In this document: piece by piece, positions 36,877 through 46,673 of the stretch
Position numbering within the stretch: the first letter of the stretch is position 1
Layout: every line of letters begins with the position of its first letter
NCBI GenBank assembly: GCA_022592435.1
Contig: JABYQS010000003.1
Location: 62,001 to 126,000 of the forward strand
Length of the DNA stretch: 64,000 bases
Source of the DNA: Cerioporus squamosus
Lineage: Eukaryota > Basidiomycota > Agaricomycetes > Polyporales > Polyporaceae
Reading direction: 5' to 3'
Position numbers and translations under genes: made by a program
The notes under the pieces: generated by a model
What the model was told of the DNA's origin: nothing
The model's database searches: none
What the model saw: only the letters and a program-made list of their open reading frames with translations

Positions 36877-38982
36877 ATGCGTGCTTACGGCACCACAGTT
36901 ACCACCGACCATGACCGCGACACAGAGGTGTGTACACGAGCGACCACAAGCCATCTTTCTGACATTCAGACACATAGTATCGATGCGGTAGCGTCTCATG
37001 CCGAGGAAATTCTTCGGCTGAAGCAGCTCTTCAACGCAAACTCCCGCATCGCCAGACTGCCAGCTCACATTATCTCCCTCATCTTCCTCGAGCATGCGAC
37101 CACATTCTACCAGCGTAGACTGGCGTACTACTACGGCGTACGCGGAGAGTACATCGGCGACTCTACGCACAAAGACTTGTACTCGTGGACCACGGTAGCC
37201 CAGGTCTGCCGTCACTGGCGCCAGGTTGCCCTCAACTGTGCCCAGCTCTGGACCGTTATCGTGCTCGATGAGCGCGTCAGTCCCCAGTTCACCCAGCTGC
37301 TCTTGGACCGGTCGCGAGGCCTCCCTATCAATGTCGTCCTCCACTCCATTGCTGATCGGTACCACTGTTCCAACTGCAGAGCTCACGCAGCCGGCTCAGA
37401 CAACTATCTTGATGCAATCGAGATGCTCCCGACCATGCTCCCGCGTATTCGCAAGCTCTCGATCTTCATAGAACGGGAAGATCACGCCGAGATTTGGGAA
37501 GCTCTGCAGAAGCTGGTCCATGCGTCTAAGTTGGAGTCCCTGCACGTAGGAGGTGTGGGCGGGGCGAGCTCCTTCGACCGTGGACAAGCAACAGTGGAGG
37601 TCCCGAACAGACCCTTCTCGCATATACCTCCTAACTTCTCTTCCCTGGAGGTATGGGGTGTGAAGATCCTGTGGGGAAACTCGCTGTACTGCGCCAGTCT
37701 GCGCCGTCTCAAGATCTCCCACTATCTCTGCGACCCGGACGCCCACCTTGGACATCTACTCGCCGCGTTGGAGAATATGCCACGACTGGAGAGCCTTACC
37801 ATTGACCAGATTCCTCCAGCGAAGTCGGAGGAAGATTATCAGCCCGTCACGCTATCGAGCTTGCGAGACTTGCAAATTCCGCTTGACATGGAGCACAGCG
37901 CGAGCCTTCTCTCCTCACTCAATATTCCCTCTTCCACGTCTGTCTTGTTCTCCACAACTCCTCGCCCCAGATATAAGCGCGACAAGAAGGCCATTCCAAA
38001 ACATGTCCGAGAGGCCATCCTTGGGTCAATTCCTCCCTTGCTCCATGACACAGCCGTATGCGCGATCTCATACGCCGAGATTGATGACCCGGGTCGTTCT
38101 GCGTCTGTGCCATGTCTCCGGATATGGGCGGTTCAAAGAGCAAATCCACAAATCAACAGCTCACTCCCGTGGACCTACCTCGACTCAACACCTCCTCGGC
38201 TCGCGATCAACGCTACCCTGGACAGCCCCCTCATAGTCCAAGTCCTCGCCGCACTAGATCTCCGATCCGTGCGCGCAATCAAGATCGACGACAACAGTAC
38301 ACGCAGATCGAGGCCGTTCATCGAGTCCTTCCGTGGCGCGGAGAATCTGACTTGCCTGCACTTGCGCGGCGAAGTCGCAATCCCAGTCGGCGCCGTGCTC
38401 GCGGGATGGTCTCGGCCGGCCCACTTGGACGCAGAACAGCGCAAGCAGGTCGAGGAGCACATGACACGCGTTCTCGCGAAGGAGGCAGATTGGCAGACTG
38501 AGCTCGACTGGGAAGCGCTCCCGCCGAGCTGGTATGGCTTAGGTGAAGTCGACGAGACAAACCCCGACGTCCGGGCGGACGACGGCACCATCGCGTCAAA
38601 CGTGCACGTACCCAGGGAGGATAGCCCGCTACCGTGCGGTGGTCCTTACCCACTATTCCCACATCTGCAGACCCTTGTTCTCGAGGCGGTGGACTTCCCG
38701 CTACGTGATCCCTCTGATCGCAGATACAGATTTATCCCCCATGGGTTCCGCCTGTGTAACGACTACTTCAACATCCAGTACGGCTTTGCTGCGAAAGGGC
38801 TCGCGAGGAGTCTACAACTGCGCGCCGAAGCCGGGGTATCGGAGGTTGTGCGGGTCGAGTTCAACAACTGCCAATGCCTTGAGAGGGAACGGCTCATCCC
38901 GCTAGTCGAGGTGGTACCCGCACTGGTGTGGGATGGAAAGCGTTTGACGATAGAGGATGTGCGGAGCATAGAGGACAAGTGA
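36877..38982 (+). CDS. F-box-like protein 2
   Basis: A frame of 701 aa from ATG 36877 to TGA 38980..38982; a 42-base intron (36928..36969) is possible near the start, since both versions stay in frame. The F-box-like region reads IARLPAHIISLIFLEHATT, then VAQVCRHWRQVALNCAQLWTVIVLDERV. Irregular leucine-rich segments follow, e.g. LRRLKISHYLCDPDAHLGHLLAAL. The end FNNCQCLERERLIPLVEVV, WDGKRL matches the paralogues. It is nearly colinear with the gene at 34529-36593 in opposite orientation and is intact throughout. Likely an SCF substrate receptor of a lineage-expanded family; substrate unknown. Confidence 0.82.
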   Translation: MRAYGTTVTTDHDRDTEVCTRATTSHLSDIQTHSIDAVASHAEEILRLKQLFNANSRIARLPAHIISLIFLEHATTFYQRRLAYYYGVRGEYIGDSTHKDLYSWTTVAQVCRHWRQVALNCAQLWTVIVLDERVSPQFTQLLLDRSRGLPINVVLHSIADRYHCSNCRAHAAGSDNYLDAIEMLPTMLPRIRKLSIFIEREDHAEIWEALQKLVHASKLESLHVGGVGGASSFDRGQATVEVPNRPFSHIPPNFSSLEVWGVKILWGNSLYCASLRRLKISHYLCDPDAHLGHLLAALENMPRLESLTIDQIPPAKSEEDYQPVTLSSLRDLQIPLDMEHSASLLSSLNIPSSTSVLFSTTPRPRYKRDKKAIPKHVREAILGSIPPLLHDTAVCAISYAEIDDPGRSASVPCLRIWAVQRANPQINSSLPWTYLDSTPPRLAINATLDSPLIVQVLAALDLRSVRAIKIDDNSTRRSRPFIESFRGAENLTCLHLRGEVAIPVGAVLAGWSRPAHLDAEQRKQVEEHMTRVLAKEADWQTELDWEALPPSWYGLGEVDETNPDVRADDGTIASNVHVPREDSPLPCGGPYPLFPHLQTLVLEAVDFPLRDPSDRRYRFIPHGFRLCNDYFNIQYGFAAKGLARSLQLRAEAGVSEVVRVEFNNCQCLERERLIPLVEVVPALVWDGKRLTIEDVRSIEDK

Positions 38983-39381
38983 TCTAGTAAATCGACGAAT
39001 GATGTACATGGTTACTGAGCAACACGAGCACGGTACCCTCATCACCGCAGACCGACCCGTTCTCGGAGTTTGTCATGTAGGGCGCCCGACTTCTCCCTCG
39101 AATTGAACAACGCATCAAGCTCGTCAAGCATCGTCTCCGGCGTAGGGAGGAGGACTGTATCGAAATGGGGCAACAATCAGCTTCCTCTAGCCGGGTAGGT
39201 GACACACAGCGCGACGCTCACTGGCTTGCTTCTTGGTCCGCTCGCCCGCCCACTCGTCCGCCCGCCCACTCGTCCGCCTGCTCGTCCGCTCGCCTGCTCG
39301 TCCGCCCGCCTGCTCGTCCCCCTACTTATCCGCCCGCCCGCTTGTCCGCCTGTTCCTCCGCAAACGGGATGTTTGTCGCGT
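38983..39381. other. Intergenic region with a GC-rich minisatellite
   Basis: About 400 bases between convergent genes. Apart from the tandem repeat at 39237-39361 nothing recognisable is present. Confidence 0.45.
39237..39361. repeat. Minisatellite of 12/16-bp units
   Basis: About eight degenerate units of CCGCCCGCCCACTCGT or the shorter CCGCCTGCTCGT, each beginning CCGC and ending TCGT or a variant. The complementary strand has G-runs such as GGGCGGGCGG. It lies just past the stop codon of the 39382 gene, in its probable 3' untranslated region. Confidence 0.85.
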
Positions 39382-40103
39382 TCACTCTTTGGCCGGAGCT
39401 CCCTCGGCCTTGCCTGCTGCTGCTTTCGCGGCCTTCTTCTCGGTCTTGCTCCGCACCTCATACGTCTTATAAGAATGTCAGTGTGATAGCATTGGAGTGA
39501 GATGAGGCGGACATGCTCATCTTGCTGCAAAGGCGGATGTCAGGACGGCGGTGAGCTGCGCGGTACACGCCAACGTACCATGGCATCGTCATTGCCATTG
39601 CGTCCTGGCTCGACGCCTCCCATCTCCACATCGCCTCCAGCGCCCGATTCTTCGTCGACATCTTGAGTCTGTCCGTGCGCCGCGGGGCCTTGAGGTCCAG
39701 GGCTCCCAGAGAACCCAGAGGGAGCGTCGCCAGAAGAAGAGTGCCCACCAGAGAGACCTGCATCAGAGCCAGAGCCAGTCCGCGAGCCAGAGCCACCGCC
39801 AGAACCAGAGCCGGAGCCAGAAGATCCAGCGCCGCCCGCGCCAGCCCGGACAGACGAGAGCACGTCGCCGCAGAGCTCTACGAAGCTCGGAACCTTCGGA
39901 GCCTTGCGGTACTTCGCGTGCTTGCGCCAGATCTGCACCGGGAGGTCTTGTCCACCGCCGCACTTGGCCTCGCAATATTTGCAGCGCCGCGTAGGCCCGC
40001 CAGCGGAAGGGCCCTGCGACGGCTCCTGGGGCATAGGGCGACGCCGTCTTGCGTTGACACGCTGCGGAGGGTTTGCGGAAGGAGTCTTGCGCGTGGGTGC
40101 CAT
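39382..40103 (-). CDS. Hypothetical basic, Gly/Ser-rich protein
   Basis: Not recognised. Exon 40103..39579 (175 codons, MAPTRKTPSANPPQRV) plus a terminal exon 39465..39382 (ending KKAAKAAAGKAEGAPAKE then TGA); both joins are in phase 0. A 12-base middle exon coding QDEH (between the acceptor CTTTGCAG and donor GTCCGC) would also keep frame. The first exon has a Cys-rich piece, RRCKYCEAKCGGGQDLPVQ followed by HAKYRK, possibly a degenerate zinc knuckle. A long Gly/Ser/Ala run follows, then an acidic stretch (DVDEESGAGGDVEMGG). The Arg/Lys-rich ends suggest a nuclear protein. Length about 202 aa. Confidence 0.55.
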
Positions 40104-40511
40104 CGTGATGGTAGCGGGGAGGACGAGGACGCGAGCGAGACGAGGGTGGCGGTAAGAACAGAAGTAAACTAGCAGAATGCGAAGGTCAAGAAAAGCGAGG
40201 AGCGAAAATGGAGGCATGCCGTCGGACTTCTGATTTTCTAGTGCCCTGGTGCCAAGGATTTCGTGGTCGTCGAGAGAGGTTGCGAGAACGCGGCCAGGAC
40301 GGGCGCTTCGGGAGCCTCACACGATGAGATTTCCGACCGATCCTGCAATGACACTCTGTTACACGACGAGCACACGAGCTACACGACTGTACACTACCCG
40401 ACACGATCCCAATCGTGTCGATTCTCACTGGGGGTCACTTCCGAGTCGCCGGCAGCACTCTCTCAGAGACTCTCTTACTTCCTCAAGCTTGCCTGCCTTC
40501 ACCTCCATGCA
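40104..40511. promoter_or_regulatory. Divergent upstream region of two hypothetical genes
   Basis: About 410 bases between divergent start codons (40103 on -, 40512 on +). No gene seen. The CTC/ACA-rich sequence near 40440-40510 looks like a leader. Confidence 0.4.
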
Positions 40512-42432
40512 ATGCCCCCAAAGTTGAAGCGGGGCCCTCCCTACGACGATGACCCTGGTTGCAAGTACATCGTCATCGAGGACCCGTGGCCAGGCGACGC
40601 GACAGGCAAGGACCGTGGGCCGCTGTACTTCAACTTGTTGTGTGCATGGGTGCGGTTCATGCTGAATAAGGAGCATGAAGTGGAATGCGTCTTTGCTGTG
40701 AACACGGTACGTTCTATGTTTGTTTACTGTAAGAATGGAGAGCACATCAGCATGACAAAATACATCCTGACCTGATCACATCTCCCCACCTTCGGACCAC
40801 CTTTCACTAGCGTAACGAGGTCATCGTGCAGCTCCCGCAGGATGTCAACATTGTGCCTATCCTTGGTGCGCACCCTTGGCGGAAAGTCCTCGCCGGAGGC
40901 CATAGAAAAGATATAAACCGCGTGTCATATGTGTTCGCATACGACTATTGCAACAAGGGCGACCCAGCAAAACGTAGGTATGCTCAACACGAAGTCTTCC
41001 TGTACGAGAGGGGCGTCATTGGCGAGGGTGCATAGCTCTGACTTGCAACAGACAACTGGCAGGAGATCTACCCGACCGTCACCGGAGACCCGCCGGAGCA
41101 CCTGCGCTTTCCAGTGAAGTTCCCGTACCCGCATGTTAGCTGGGCATCCCCGAGAGGCAAGAACTGCAACGACATAGCCTTGCCGCTCCCTCCAATGCGT
41201 CAGCCCACACCTGTCCCAGACACAGTGAGTCTGCATGTACTGCTGCACTGCGTAGGTGTCAGATTCACTCATATTACTACAACAGAGCCTGTTTGCCCCA
41301 TACCAGCATCCCTCACAACTGACCGCAGACACTGTTAGCAACGCTGAGGCCAGGCATGGAGTTGAACTTCAAGCAGAGCAGCAAGAGCAGTCTCAGGGCC
41401 TTCTGCTAAACAAGCTAGGCAAAACAGATCCGTATGACAAAGGTTTGACAGTTTCCATGTTCACCGCACCCCGAATACTTATCCTCCCGGTAATGCCCAG
41501 ATGCTCACGCTCTCCGATCACTCCGGCAGCCATCGTCGACCGCTGACGTCCAGCCACGCATCAAGACAGAGTCGCATAACGCACCCGCCAAGGAGGAACC
41601 AGCCCTGTATGGGCCCTCGAAGTCGTTCAGGTCCGCCATCGAGGAGCTGCAACAAGCTCGCAGCATGAATACGTTCCAGCCTCTTCAGGCTACTGAACAC
41701 TCAGCGACGAATGGGGAAGTCACTCCCAAGAGAGAAGACTCGCACAGCGTCCCTTCGGAGTCTTTTGTTGCTGCTTTCAACGAGATCCGACATGGTCACC
41801 GATCCGAGAACGCTGAGAGAAGTGAAGGTCAGTGGATTCAAATTGCGACTACTGATGGCGGCAGTTCAATGGTTTTGTTGCACTTGCCTTCAGCTACAAG
41901 AGCAAAAATGGATCCCGACTTGCCCCCACCGCCATCAGAGAGCTTCGTGACGGCCTTCAACAGCATACGAGGAATGCACGACGGTGGGTTGTCCCTCGAC
42001 TCTCGCCCTGTGTCCATTACTGACCATTTACCAATGTACCTCGGTGGGGATGGCTTGCAATGCAGATCGTTGTAGTCCACCCGCGCCGACGCCGACGGAG
42101 ACGATCGCGGTGAAGCAAGAAGCAACTAATACAAGGCATCCTACGACTCCCCCAGCAGACAATAAACATATCAACGTCAAGCTCGAGCAAGACGTCCGCA
42201 ATACCTCAGACCCTCGGCGTGCCATACAGGGTGGGATATGCGCGTGAACCCTGTTCATGAATGGCTCTGCTGACGAACATCGCAGATGTGGACCCGATTG
42301 CACCGAAGAGAGCCAAGGGACCAGATCACGCAGGTTAGTGCAATGCCTGCGATGCTACACCATGTCACATGAGTTTACTGATGAGCCGTAGACGGTCCCT
42401 CGAAGCGATTCAAGAGAGAGAATTACTCGTGA
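40512..42432 (+). CDS. Hypothetical protein with SESF repeats and SUMO-type motifs
   Basis: Not recognised. Nine exons join in frame: 40512..40706, 40811..40973, 41052..41224, 41286..41489, 41530..41827, 41894..41983, 42066..42230, 42286..42333, 42392..42432; 458 aa. Residues 1-175 look folded (YIVIEDPWPGD, LYFNLLCAWVRFML, VSYVFAYDYCNKGDPAKHNWQEIYP). The rest is polar. It contains two copies of a motif, PSESFVAAFNEIR and PSESFVTAFNSIR, three sites of the psi-K-x-E type (IKTE, VKQE, VKLE) and a basic end (APKRAKG, PSKRFKREN) typical of a nuclear signal. A chromatin or transcription role is conceivable but unproven. Every junction has GT-AG borders and matching phase. Confidence 0.65.
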
Positions 42433-42703
42433 GCGGTTGAGACTTCTTATCATCTACGACCCATCCGGTCTGTCCCTGCGGTCATATGCAATTGCAGTCT
42501 GGCTCACATCTACTGAGCAAGAGACAAAGGGTCAGTAATGATGCCAGCGATTGCGGCTTACTGCAAGGTACTGACTGCGGTGTCAAAGTCGCGCGGACTC
42601 CCTCACTTTTGATTGTGCTTCTAATATCCCGAGGCTTTATACGCATTCACTACGTATAGCACATATATTAGAGAATGTACACATGTGGACATATCAAATA
42701 ACC

Positions 42704-44407
42704 CTATACACCTCGCTCCACCATATGTCGCGGTGCCTGCTGCCCCACGATCGCCCTCCAGAGAGTCCGCAAAGCAAGCGAGACCTCCCTCCGGCGCACA
42801 CCGCTTCTCCGCCACCCAAGCTTGAATACAGCGAGGAAGCACAGAACAAATGATATATCGAGGAAGAGTCGTCGGATGATCACAAACGTCGGCGACCGGT
42901 TCTCGCTGTTCGCCAGGAGCGCCGTGAGCTGGCGGAAGAGCCGGAAGACGCGTGCGAGAGGCTGCAGAACAAGCGACCACATGCCCATGTCGTCGATGTC
43001 CCATCGCACGACGTCTTGGCCGCCGCCAAATGGGCTGCGCCGCCCGACAGGGGAACGCAGGCCTGAGGCGGTCAGAGACGAGCCCGAGTGGTGGAGCAGC
43101 CCTTCCAGTGTTTCCAATCTCTCGGTAATTGCGGCAAGGTGCACCTGCACACTCTCGACTGCACGCTCGAGCATAGGGGTGGACGCTGGGCGTGGTGGTA
43201 CTCCGGTCCCGCCCGTCTGCAAAGCGTACTGCCGGTATGGGGTCTGCGTTGTTGGACGGAACCCTGCTCGCGAGGGATAACCGTGCGCAGAAGATGCTGG
43301 ATCGATCGGCGGAGACCTGGCCAGCTGTTCTGGATACGATACAGAGGTGGTGGGATATACGGAGGAGGGTATCGAGGTGGCGGACTCCGCGAATGCAGAC
43401 TGCGTCTGGAATCCAGGGTGAGGTTGAATGTGAGGGACATTCACAGGTGGGGGAGAGCCAACGAGCAGTGTGCTTGCCATGGGCGTGCGGAATGGACGTG
43501 ACGACAAGGAGGACTGGGGTCGGTTTAGTTGGCTCGGGGGGTGCGGCGTCGTCATGGCTGCTGGTACCACGTCCTCCGCTTCGCCCTCTTCATCAGTCGT
43601 GGTTTCCTCCTCCGTATCCGAAGCGATAGACTCGTGTTTCATGGTGAGATGGCTTTGAGGATGGACGCCCGGCGGGAGGTGGGACGACGATGGCATGTCG
43701 CCGGCCGCTGAAGAGCCGGACGAGCTTGAGCCTGGGGAATGAGCGGACACGCCTACGACAGAGGGATCAGAATCAGAAGGCATCCCAACATGCATTTGGT
43801 ACACATACCGCTCATAACGAGATTGGCGGGATCGCCGGCATACGACTCCAATTCCCGCACTAAGTCCCTCGCCACCGTCTTGTCGGAGTACTTCCTCAAC
43901 ACCTATGGCACCATCAGCATGAGACCAATGATAACACTTAACGAGGAATACGTACCTTGAGTAGGGCGTCGACATATAACCATTTGGCTTCGTAAGGGTC
44001 AAGGTCTTTGTGCTTCGCCCAAGCGTCCCTACGACGGGGTAGGGTTTGGCATGTGATTATGCGGCGCGAGCGAGAATGGATTGTCCTCACCACTTTGCCC
44101 TCCCAAGCATGTCCCAAACATTCGGACGAGGTCCTTGAACATTGCCGACAGTAGCTAGGTGAATGGGAGGAGGTCGTGAGCGTTGGGCGGTAGGTAGAGT
44201 GCCGCACGCGCGCAATCACCTTGCTTATACAAGCTGCGGGACACATTGAGCGTCGGAGGACCCCGAACCTGCGCTGGAAACTCACCTATACATGTTCAGC
44301 TTCTCCTCATATCCCGTCTGGATGGGACCCGTCTTTGGGAGGCCCTGCACTATCTCCACCGCCCGGTCGAACTGAGCATCAATGAGCTGGCGCGAGTCCA
44401 AGTCCAT
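42704..44407 (-). CDS. Acyl-CoA-binding protein with a C-terminal membrane anchor (ACBD4/5-like)
   Basis: Six exons: 44407..44286, 44233..44220, 44154..44091, 44028..43956, 43902..43809, 43752..42704; 471 aa. Residues about 1-95 form the ACB domain: DAQFDRAVEIVQGLPKTGPI, then SLYKQATVGNVQGPRPN (the YKQATVG signature) and GRAKWDAWAKHKDLDPYEAK, which bind long-chain acyl-CoA. The second exon is only 14 nt and codes LYKQ. A long Ser/Pro/Thr-rich linker follows, then a coiled-coil-like VESVQVHLAAITERLETLEGLL, and near the C-terminus a hydrophobic segment, FLDISFVLCFLAVFKLGW. That layout matches ACBD5-type tail-anchored proteins at peroxisomes or ER contact sites; the organelle is inferred. Confidence 0.88.
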
Positions 44408-44849
44408 CTTGCTATAGAACCCAGAATGACAGTTACGGCACGGTCACAGTAAGTCGATACCAGGATACAAGAGTTCGACTAGAAGGCTCTGTACCGCCAG
44501 GAAGTCCGGAGAGTGCAGGGGATATGACGGACGGGAAGAAAGCCACAACGGCCTGATTTCCGCATTGGGTCGGCATTCTCACGAACCGGCATGCATGCAG
44601 GGAAAGCAGGTGCAAAGTGCTCGACACCGAGCTACATCGTTTCATCATAGTGGTAGGTCGACACATGCGCACATGGACATGGCGTGCACGAACTACGGAC
44701 GGAAATTTGCGGGTATGCAAGAGGAGTGCAGGCAGGATCGCACGTCACAGCGCGCACACGACCCGGACGGTGAGGGGAAGGTATCTCTGAGACATGCAAT
44801 TATATGAGATATACGTAGCGGATGGAGGGGTACATTAAAGCGCGAGATG
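44408..44849. other. Intergenic region, no gene seen
   Basis: About 440 bases between two minus-strand genes. It should hold the ACBP promoter and the 3' end of mS34. No coding signal recognised. Confidence 0.4.
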
Positions 44850-45278
44850 TCATGAGGGTGGTGATAGAGGGTTGGGAAGAGGCTTAAACCCGGGACCGAC
44901 ACGAGATTCACCGACAGCCCATCTGTACTTGAGGCCTCCCGGGATCTTCTCGTCCCGTTCGCTGACCCGTTTCCCTGCGTACCTCTGTGTAAGTCATTGG
45001 GATACATGCGTCTCGACTGCGGTAGACTCACCTTTCCAGACCAATACACCCCATGCTTTTCCGTGCTTCCCCTCGCATTTTAGCCTTGTACGCGTGATCT
45101 CCCAGTAGCTGCCCTCGATGCCCTTCGCTCCCCATCGTGTCTGATACACTTTCTGACCAACGCCATCTTGAGGGAACCGCGAAAGCACCTCAAAGAGATT
45201 GCCCGGGAGAGGGGAGAGGGAAGGCGGGAGTTGTGACGGGAGCAGCTTGCGGAGTGCAGACTGCACTGCTGAGGCCAT
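44850..45278 (-). CDS. Mitochondrial small-subunit ribosomal protein mS34
   Basis: Two exons (45278..45032, 44974..44850), 123 aa. The pattern LFEVLSRFPQDGVGQKVYQ, GSYWEITRTRLKCEGKHGKAWGVLVWKGKR matches the MRPS34 family (GVG, YW-x-ITR-x-R, HGKAWG-x-L-x-x-KG). It is a structural protein of the mitochondrial small ribosomal subunit. The acceptor was chosen at GTACGCAG (44975) because the earlier AG would break the frame. It shares a 197-base promoter with the divergent GatC-like gene, another mitochondrial translation factor, which suggests co-regulation. Confidence 0.8.
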
Positions 45279-45475
45279 GGTGTGTATGAGTAGGGTGTAC
45301 CCTGAATGGTCAGGCCTTGACGATGTGTTGAAGAGGGAAGACGCGGCTACTGGGCAGGCTTTTGGCGGAGGTGAAGTGGCGGTGGTGGAGGGCCGGAGGC
45401 AAGGCTGCGACAGTGCGTTCTCGTTTTGGGAAGTTTGATTCGGCTGTCGCGTCTCTCGACTCTTGCCGAACTCTC
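45279..45475. promoter_or_regulatory. Shared mS34/GatC-like promoter
   Basis: 197 bases between divergent start codons of two probable mitochondrial translation genes. An upstream in-frame ATG at 45362 could extend the + gene by 38 residues. Confidence 0.4.
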
Positions 45476-45970
45476 ATGTACAGGCTTCCCCGACGTCCGT
45501 TGTTCGAGCTCAGCACGCTATCAAGGACGTCTAGGTCAACATGGCTTCGGTACAAGACCAACTTGGCCGAGGTTGACTTTACTGGGATCCCCCTCAAGCC
45601 GACATGGTCCGTGCATGAGCTGCTGTCTTCGTACCCACGTCCGACAGTACCTGCGGCGACGCTCAAACGGCTCCATGAGCTATCGGCCCTCATCCCACCT
45701 TTGGAGGGCACACCCGAGCATGTCAAGCTAACTCAGGAGATGGAGGAGCTTATCAGGCTGGTCGAAGCAGTCAAGCTCGTCGACGTCAGTGAAGTTGCGG
45801 AGGACGGTCCTGTACCTGATGGCAGGACATGGGCTTCTGGCGAAGGTGTTAGGCGGGATGCGGAGGTGCTGCCAGAGACGGAAGCCGTCAGCGGACGCTC
45901 TTTGCTTCACCATGCATCGCGGACCATAGATGATCTGTACGTCGTCGAGGCGGACAAGCCTCGGAGTTGA
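45476..45970 (+). CDS. GatC-like subunit of mitochondrial glutamyl-tRNA(Gln) amidotransferase
   Basis: Intronless, 164 aa from ATG 45476. The first 20 residues (MYRLPRRPLFELSTLSRTSRS) look like a mitochondrial presequence. The centre, LKRLHELSALIPPLEGTPEHVKLTQEMEELIRLVEAVKLVDV, has the GatC layout: a first helix rich in Leu/Ala, then L-x-x-E-x-x-x-x-x-x-x-V-x-x-V-x-x-V-D. GatC stabilises the GatA/GatB pair that converts Glu-tRNA(Gln) to Gln-tRNA(Gln). The C-terminal part (SLLHHASRTIDDLYVV) is the usual tail. Similarity is weak enough that GatC is a reasoned rather than certain call. Confidence 0.6.
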   Translation: MYRLPRRPLFELSTLSRTSRSTWLRYKTNLAEVDFTGIPLKPTWSVHELLSSYPRPTVPAATLKRLHELSALIPPLEGTPEHVKLTQEMEELIRLVEAVKLVDVSEVAEDGPVPDGRTWASGEGVRRDAEVLPETEAVSGRSLLHHASRTIDDLYVVEADKPRS

Positions 45971-46673
45971 CAGCACATACGCCGGTGAGCAACAAGCAAA
46001 CCGTCCTTCTCTGGTCGGCTGACAGTGCCATAGGATGCACACCGTTGGGAAGTTAAGGCTCTAACAGGCATGCTCGGCGGTTCCGTCCTATCTCCCAGGT
46101 ACTGAACCAGCATGCCTTGGTCGACGGAGATAGGTTCTAGGTGAGCTATATATACTGCCTTGTTACTGAGTCCAATAATCTCAAAGTTTGGATTGTGGAA
46201 GGTGTTACTCGCGTATGTAAACGGAAATCCTAGATCCTATCCATTCTCCTCCCTTATCCTACGTCCTCTCCGACACTGTCAAGGCCTATTGCACCTGGTG
46301 TGCGGATCCGGCTTTCCGTGTCATAGTCGGTCTTAGTGCAGGCCTGCAGGTGCGCCCATAGTGCGCTATCTCTGACGTACCTGCTAGCGCTGCAGCATCC
46401 CATGTGCCCGGGGTCGGTACTAATAACCACCAGAACCTCGTCAGGTGGACAACCATCCGTCGGCGATATTTTGGTCTACACTCTTCTTCGCAGGCCTCCG
46501 CTGTGTCATGACGCGTGGACAGTATGGACATCAATGCTTCCGTTGCTTGTGTCGACAGGCCGTGCAGAGCGTCCTTGCCTGGAGGTCGACTATAAAACGA
46601 CGCTGGAGATGACCTTCAGAGCGCCATCGCAGTCCGGCATCCTCGTACCCTGCAGCCCCAGTCGAGCAGCATC
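45971..46673. promoter_or_regulatory. Upstream region of the first metalloprotease gene
   Basis: About 700 bases with no supportable gene. TATAAA at 46591..46596 lies 78 bases before the metalloprotease start, a good TATA-box position. Confidence 0.45.
46591..46596 (+). promoter_or_regulatory. TATA box of metalloprotease 1
   Basis: TATAAA in the context GACTATAAAACG, 78 bases upstream of ATG 46674. Confidence 0.6.

Noticed and set aside
36928..36969. Certain intron near the start of F-box 2
   Set aside because: GTGTGT...ATTCAG fits and keeps frame, but the unspliced frame is open too; left as optional.
39237..39361. Possible CRISPR-like array
   Set aside because: Units are contiguous and degenerate with no unique spacers, and the host is a eukaryote.
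39199..39530. Low-complexity frames across the minisatellite (Pro/Arg/Ser or Gly/Arg-rich)
   Set aside because: Created by the tandem repeat, which is open in several frames at once.
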